In this document: positions 5,173-6,713 of the stretch, one piece after another
Layout: each line of letters opens with the position of its first letter
How positions within the stretch are numbered: the first letter of the stretch is position 1
NCBI GenBank assembly: GCA_030446945.1
Contig: JAUJMI010000211.1
Span: forward strand, 1-6,713
Direction: 5' to 3'
Length of the DNA stretch: 6,713 nucleotides
From: Longimicrobium sp.
GTDB lineage: Bacteria > Gemmatimonadota > Gemmatimonadetes > Longimicrobiales > Longimicrobiaceae
Position numbers and translations under genes: made by a program
Notes under the pieces: generated by a model
Databases searched by the model: none
Told to the model about the DNA's origin: nothing
The model's input: the letters and a program-made list of their open reading frames with translations, nothing else

Positions 5173-6304
5173 ACTGAATCAGGAAAACGCCCAGGAGCGG
5201 GAGCACCAAGAAGATGGTAACCACGTACGCGAACACCACGCGGGTGCGCTGGACGGCGGCCTCGGCCAGTGCCTGCGCCAGGCGGATGGGCACCCTCCGC
5301 AGCATCGGCACGGGGTAGAGGATCAGGATCCCCACCACGTTGAAGAGCAGGTGCACCAGGGCGATCGTCAGCCCCTCCGGCCGCACCACCGCCAGCGAGG
5401 CGATGAGCGCGGTGACGGTGGTGCCGACGTTGGCGCCGAGGGTGATCGGGTACGCGCTGGCCAACGTCAGGACCCCCGCGCCCACCAGCGGGACGAGGAT
5501 GGAGGTGGTGATCGACGACGACTGCACCGCCACCGTCACCCCGATCCCGGCCAGGATCCCCACCAGGCCACCCCCCTTCCCCACCACGCGGTTCATCACC
5601 CGCTCCACGCTCCCCGCCACCAGCCGGCGCATGTTGCGGGTGATGAGCGCCAGTGCCATGAAGATCAGCGCGAGCCCCAACACCAGGAGGACCACCGCCG
5701 CCAGGTGGCCGCCCGGCAGCAGCCCTTCCACCCACTCCACCGGAAGCTTGACCGCCGCGCGGATGGGGCTCTTCCCGGGCTCGGCCGCCCTGACGCCGGC
5801 CTCCAGGGCCACGTCGGTGATCGCCGCCGCCAGCCGCCGCAGCATCCCGGTGGCGATCTCCAGCGGAAGGAGCACGGCCACGGCCAGCAGGTTGAAGAAG
5901 TCGTGCACGGTGGCCGCAGCGAACGCCCGCTGGAACTCGTCGGCCCGCCGGATGCTCCCCAGCGCGGCCAGCGTGTTGGTGATGGTGGTGCCGATGTTGG
6001 CGCCCATCACCATGGGTACGGCCAGCCCGAGCGGCAGCGTGCCCGCCCCCACCAGCCCCACGATGGTGGAGGTGCTCACCGACGACGACTGCACCAGCAC
6101 GGTGGCGAGCAGCCCCGCGCACAGCCCCGAGATGGGGTTCGACACCGATTCCAGCAGCCCCTCCTGGAATCCCTTGCCCAGGGCGGCGATCCCGGCCTCC
6201 AGCAGCCCCACTCCCACGAGGAAGGCGTACAGGAGAAAGAACACGAGCAGTGCACGTGCAAACGGCGGAATCGTCCGCGAAGGGTGTCCTCCACTGGCGT
6301 CCAT
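5171..6304 (-). CDS. Na+/phosphate cotransporter family membrane protein (NptA/YjbB type, PhoU domain not fused)
   Basis: A 377-residue integral membrane protein of the Na/Pi cotransporter family, predicted to move inorganic phosphate with Na+. It has the duplicated core of the family: the first half carries VQSSSVSTSTI (71-81) and GANIGTT (101-107), the second AVQSSSITTSI (259-269) and GANVGTT (290-296). These QSSS repeats form the ion and phosphate site in SLC34-like transporters. Hydrophobic spans occur near 17-40, 60-85, 88-110, 130-152, 199-222, 246-275, 280-303, 312-333 and 355-375. A polar, Arg-containing stretch (about 155-195) joins the halves. YjbB-type proteins usually continue into a PhoU domain; here the protein ends after the last span at GVFLIQ and PhoU is encoded by the next gene. 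ATG at 6304 has AAGGAG four bases upstream on the minus strand. Phosphate is the expected substrate from family and from the PhoU neighbour. Confidence in the family is high. Confidence 0.92.
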   Translation of the reverse strand: MDASGGHPSRTIPPFARALLVFFLLYAFLVGVGLLEAGIAALGKGFQEGLLESVSNPISGLCAGLLATVLVQSSSVSTSTIVGLVGAGTLPLGLAVPMVMGANIGTTITNTLAALGSIRRADEFQRAFAAATVHDFFNLLAVAVLLPLEIATGMLRRLAAAITDVALEAGVRAAEPGKSPIRAAVKLPVEWVEGLLPGGHLAAVVLLVLGLALIFMALALITRNMRRLVAGSVERVMNRVVGKGGGLVGILAGIGVTVAVQSSSITTSILVPLVGAGVLTLASAYPITLGANVGTTVTALIASLAVVRPEGLTIALVHLLFNVVGILILYPVPMLRRVPIRLAQALAEAAVQRTRVVFAYVVTIFLVLPLLGVFLIQ

Positions 6305-6308
6305 GCGG

Positions 6309-6314
6309 CTCCTT
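6309..6314 (-). promoter_or_regulatory. Ribosome binding site of the Na/Pi cotransporter gene
   Basis: The minus strand reads AAGGAG, then four bases, then ATG at 6304. This supports the start at residue MDASGG rather than a later codon. The spacing is short but workable. Confidence 0.5.
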
Positions 6315-6364
6315 GGGCGTGCCCGCGCAGAATGCGTTCGCGGAGGAAAGCTTTGCGGGCGGGA

Positions 6365-6374
6365 GCGCTAGCGC
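6365..6374. other. 10-bp perfect palindrome upstream of the phosphate operon
   Basis: GCGCTAGCGC is its own reverse complement and lies about 60 bases upstream of the Na/Pi start codon, where an operator could sit. The central CTAG is rare in many bacterial genomes. There is no match I recognise to the Pho box or another known operator. It could be chance in GC-rich DNA. Confidence 0.25.
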
Positions 6375-6472
6375 AAGGGAGGCGCCATCGCCAGTCGAGC
6401 TCGCCTCACACGTCGAGAACCCCGTCACCAGAGTAGCGTCGAGTCGGACGCGAGCACGCCGCTGCAGCGCGG

Positions 6473-6500
6473 AGCGCCTCCGTGACCGAACGGAGGCGCT
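6473..6500 (-). terminator. 11-bp perfect hairpin downstream of the right-edge gene
   Basis: AGCGCCTCCGT (6473-6483) pairs without mismatch with ACGGAGGCGCT (6490-6500) around the 6-base loop GACCGA. It lies 50 bases beyond the stop codon of the minus-strand gene at 6551-6713 and before the phosphate operon, so it is well placed to end that transcript. No T-run follows on the minus strand, so it may work as a pausing or RNA-stabilising structure rather than a classical intrinsic terminator. Confidence 0.5.
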
Positions 6501-6550
6501 TCCTGCAGCCCGACACGTAGCCGACGATCGGGTCCTCGCGTCGATCGTGC

Positions 6551-6713
6551 TCAGTCTTCGCCGCGCAGCCGCGCGTAGGCCGCATCGTACCGGGCCGCGA
6601 TCAATCCAAGTTGCCCCGCGATCTCGCTCCAGCGCCGCTCCAGCTGGCTGCGCATCTCCCGCACCTCCTCCGAGTCCTGGCCGCGGCGCGCGAGGCGGAG
6701 GGCGAACCAGACG
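6551..6713 (-). CDS. Unidentified protein, C-terminal 53 residues (5' end outside window)
   Basis: An open frame runs in from the right edge to TGA at 6551-6553 on the minus strand, with nearly every third codon position G or C, as in the other genes here. The visible part begins VWFALRLARRG, which looks like the end of a membrane span followed by the positive cytoplasmic flank. After it comes a highly charged helix (EEVREMRSQLERRWSEIAGQL) likely to be a coiled coil, then IAARYDAAYARLRGED at the C-terminus. The pattern suits a small membrane-anchored protein with a cytoplasmic coiled-coil tail, but I do not recognise the family. A perfect 11-bp hairpin follows the stop codon. Confidence 0.65.
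   Translation of the reverse strand, partial: VWFALRLARRGQDSEEVREMRSQLERRWSEIAGQLGLIAARYDAAYARLRGED

Noticed and set aside
4562..6436. A 624-codon open frame on the plus strand, antisense to the phosphate operon.
   Set aside because: Its product is a low-complexity His, Gln, Arg and Gly-rich string without domains. It is the expected shadow of GC-rich codons, while the minus strand encodes two clear families with good ribosome binding sites.

Overview
The window is GC-rich DNA (roughly two thirds G+C by eye) with strong G/C preference at third codon positions, from a free-living bacterium. The style of the proteins (split Na/Pi transporter plus PhoU, PAS-GGDEF-EAL protein, XRE regulators ending in GLAEALGTS-AELLRKAE) would fit Gemmatimonadota such as Longimicrobiaceae. 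That placement is an impression from memory and not a demonstrated identification. No tRNA, rRNA, CRISPR array or insertion sequence was seen.

Layout. (1) 1-125: the 3' end of an XRE-type helix-turn-helix regulator, followed by a terminator-like hairpin at 211-236. (2) 361-2652: a 763-residue soluble signalling protein with two PAS domains, a complete GGDEF domain and a complete EAL domain, for cyclic di-GMP turnover. (3) 2653-3401: a scrambled accessory patch. It holds a broken copy of the XRE gene tail (2706-2795), an intact DUF433 antitoxin (2891-3115), a frameshifted and truncated DUF5615 PIN-like toxin (from 3112), and a second broken XRE tail (3251-3297) lying exactly where the toxin stops. 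(4) 3402-4375: a two-gene, four-base-overlapping cassette of a 75-residue small protein and a zeta-toxin-like P-loop kinase, probably a toxin-antitoxin pair whose small partner does not look like epsilon. (5) 4430-6304, minus strand: a Na+/phosphate cotransporter and a separate PhoU-like protein, 12 bases apart, forming an operon that converges on the zeta gene. (6) 6551-6713, minus strand: the C-terminal part of an unidentified protein with a strong 11-bp hairpin beyond its stop codon.

How the parts relate. The phosphate operon and the cyclic di-GMP protein look like ordinary intact genes. The 2.65-4.38 kb stretch looks like an accessory hotspot in which small toxin-antitoxin modules sit beside repeated fragments of one XRE gene. 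The 60-base XRE tail occurs nearly unchanged at 51-110 and 2724-2783, and its last 29 bases are identical at 2755-2783 and 3251-3279. The dead DUF433-DUF5615 module therefore lies between two direct repeats.

No intergenic stretch exceeds 300 bases. 126-360 (235 bases) holds two hairpins and no visible gene. 2653-2890 holds an XRE remnant. 3298-3401 shows only the ribosome binding site for the next gene. 4376-4429 is a short convergent gap without a clear terminator. 6305-6550 holds a 10-bp palindrome and the 11-bp hairpin.
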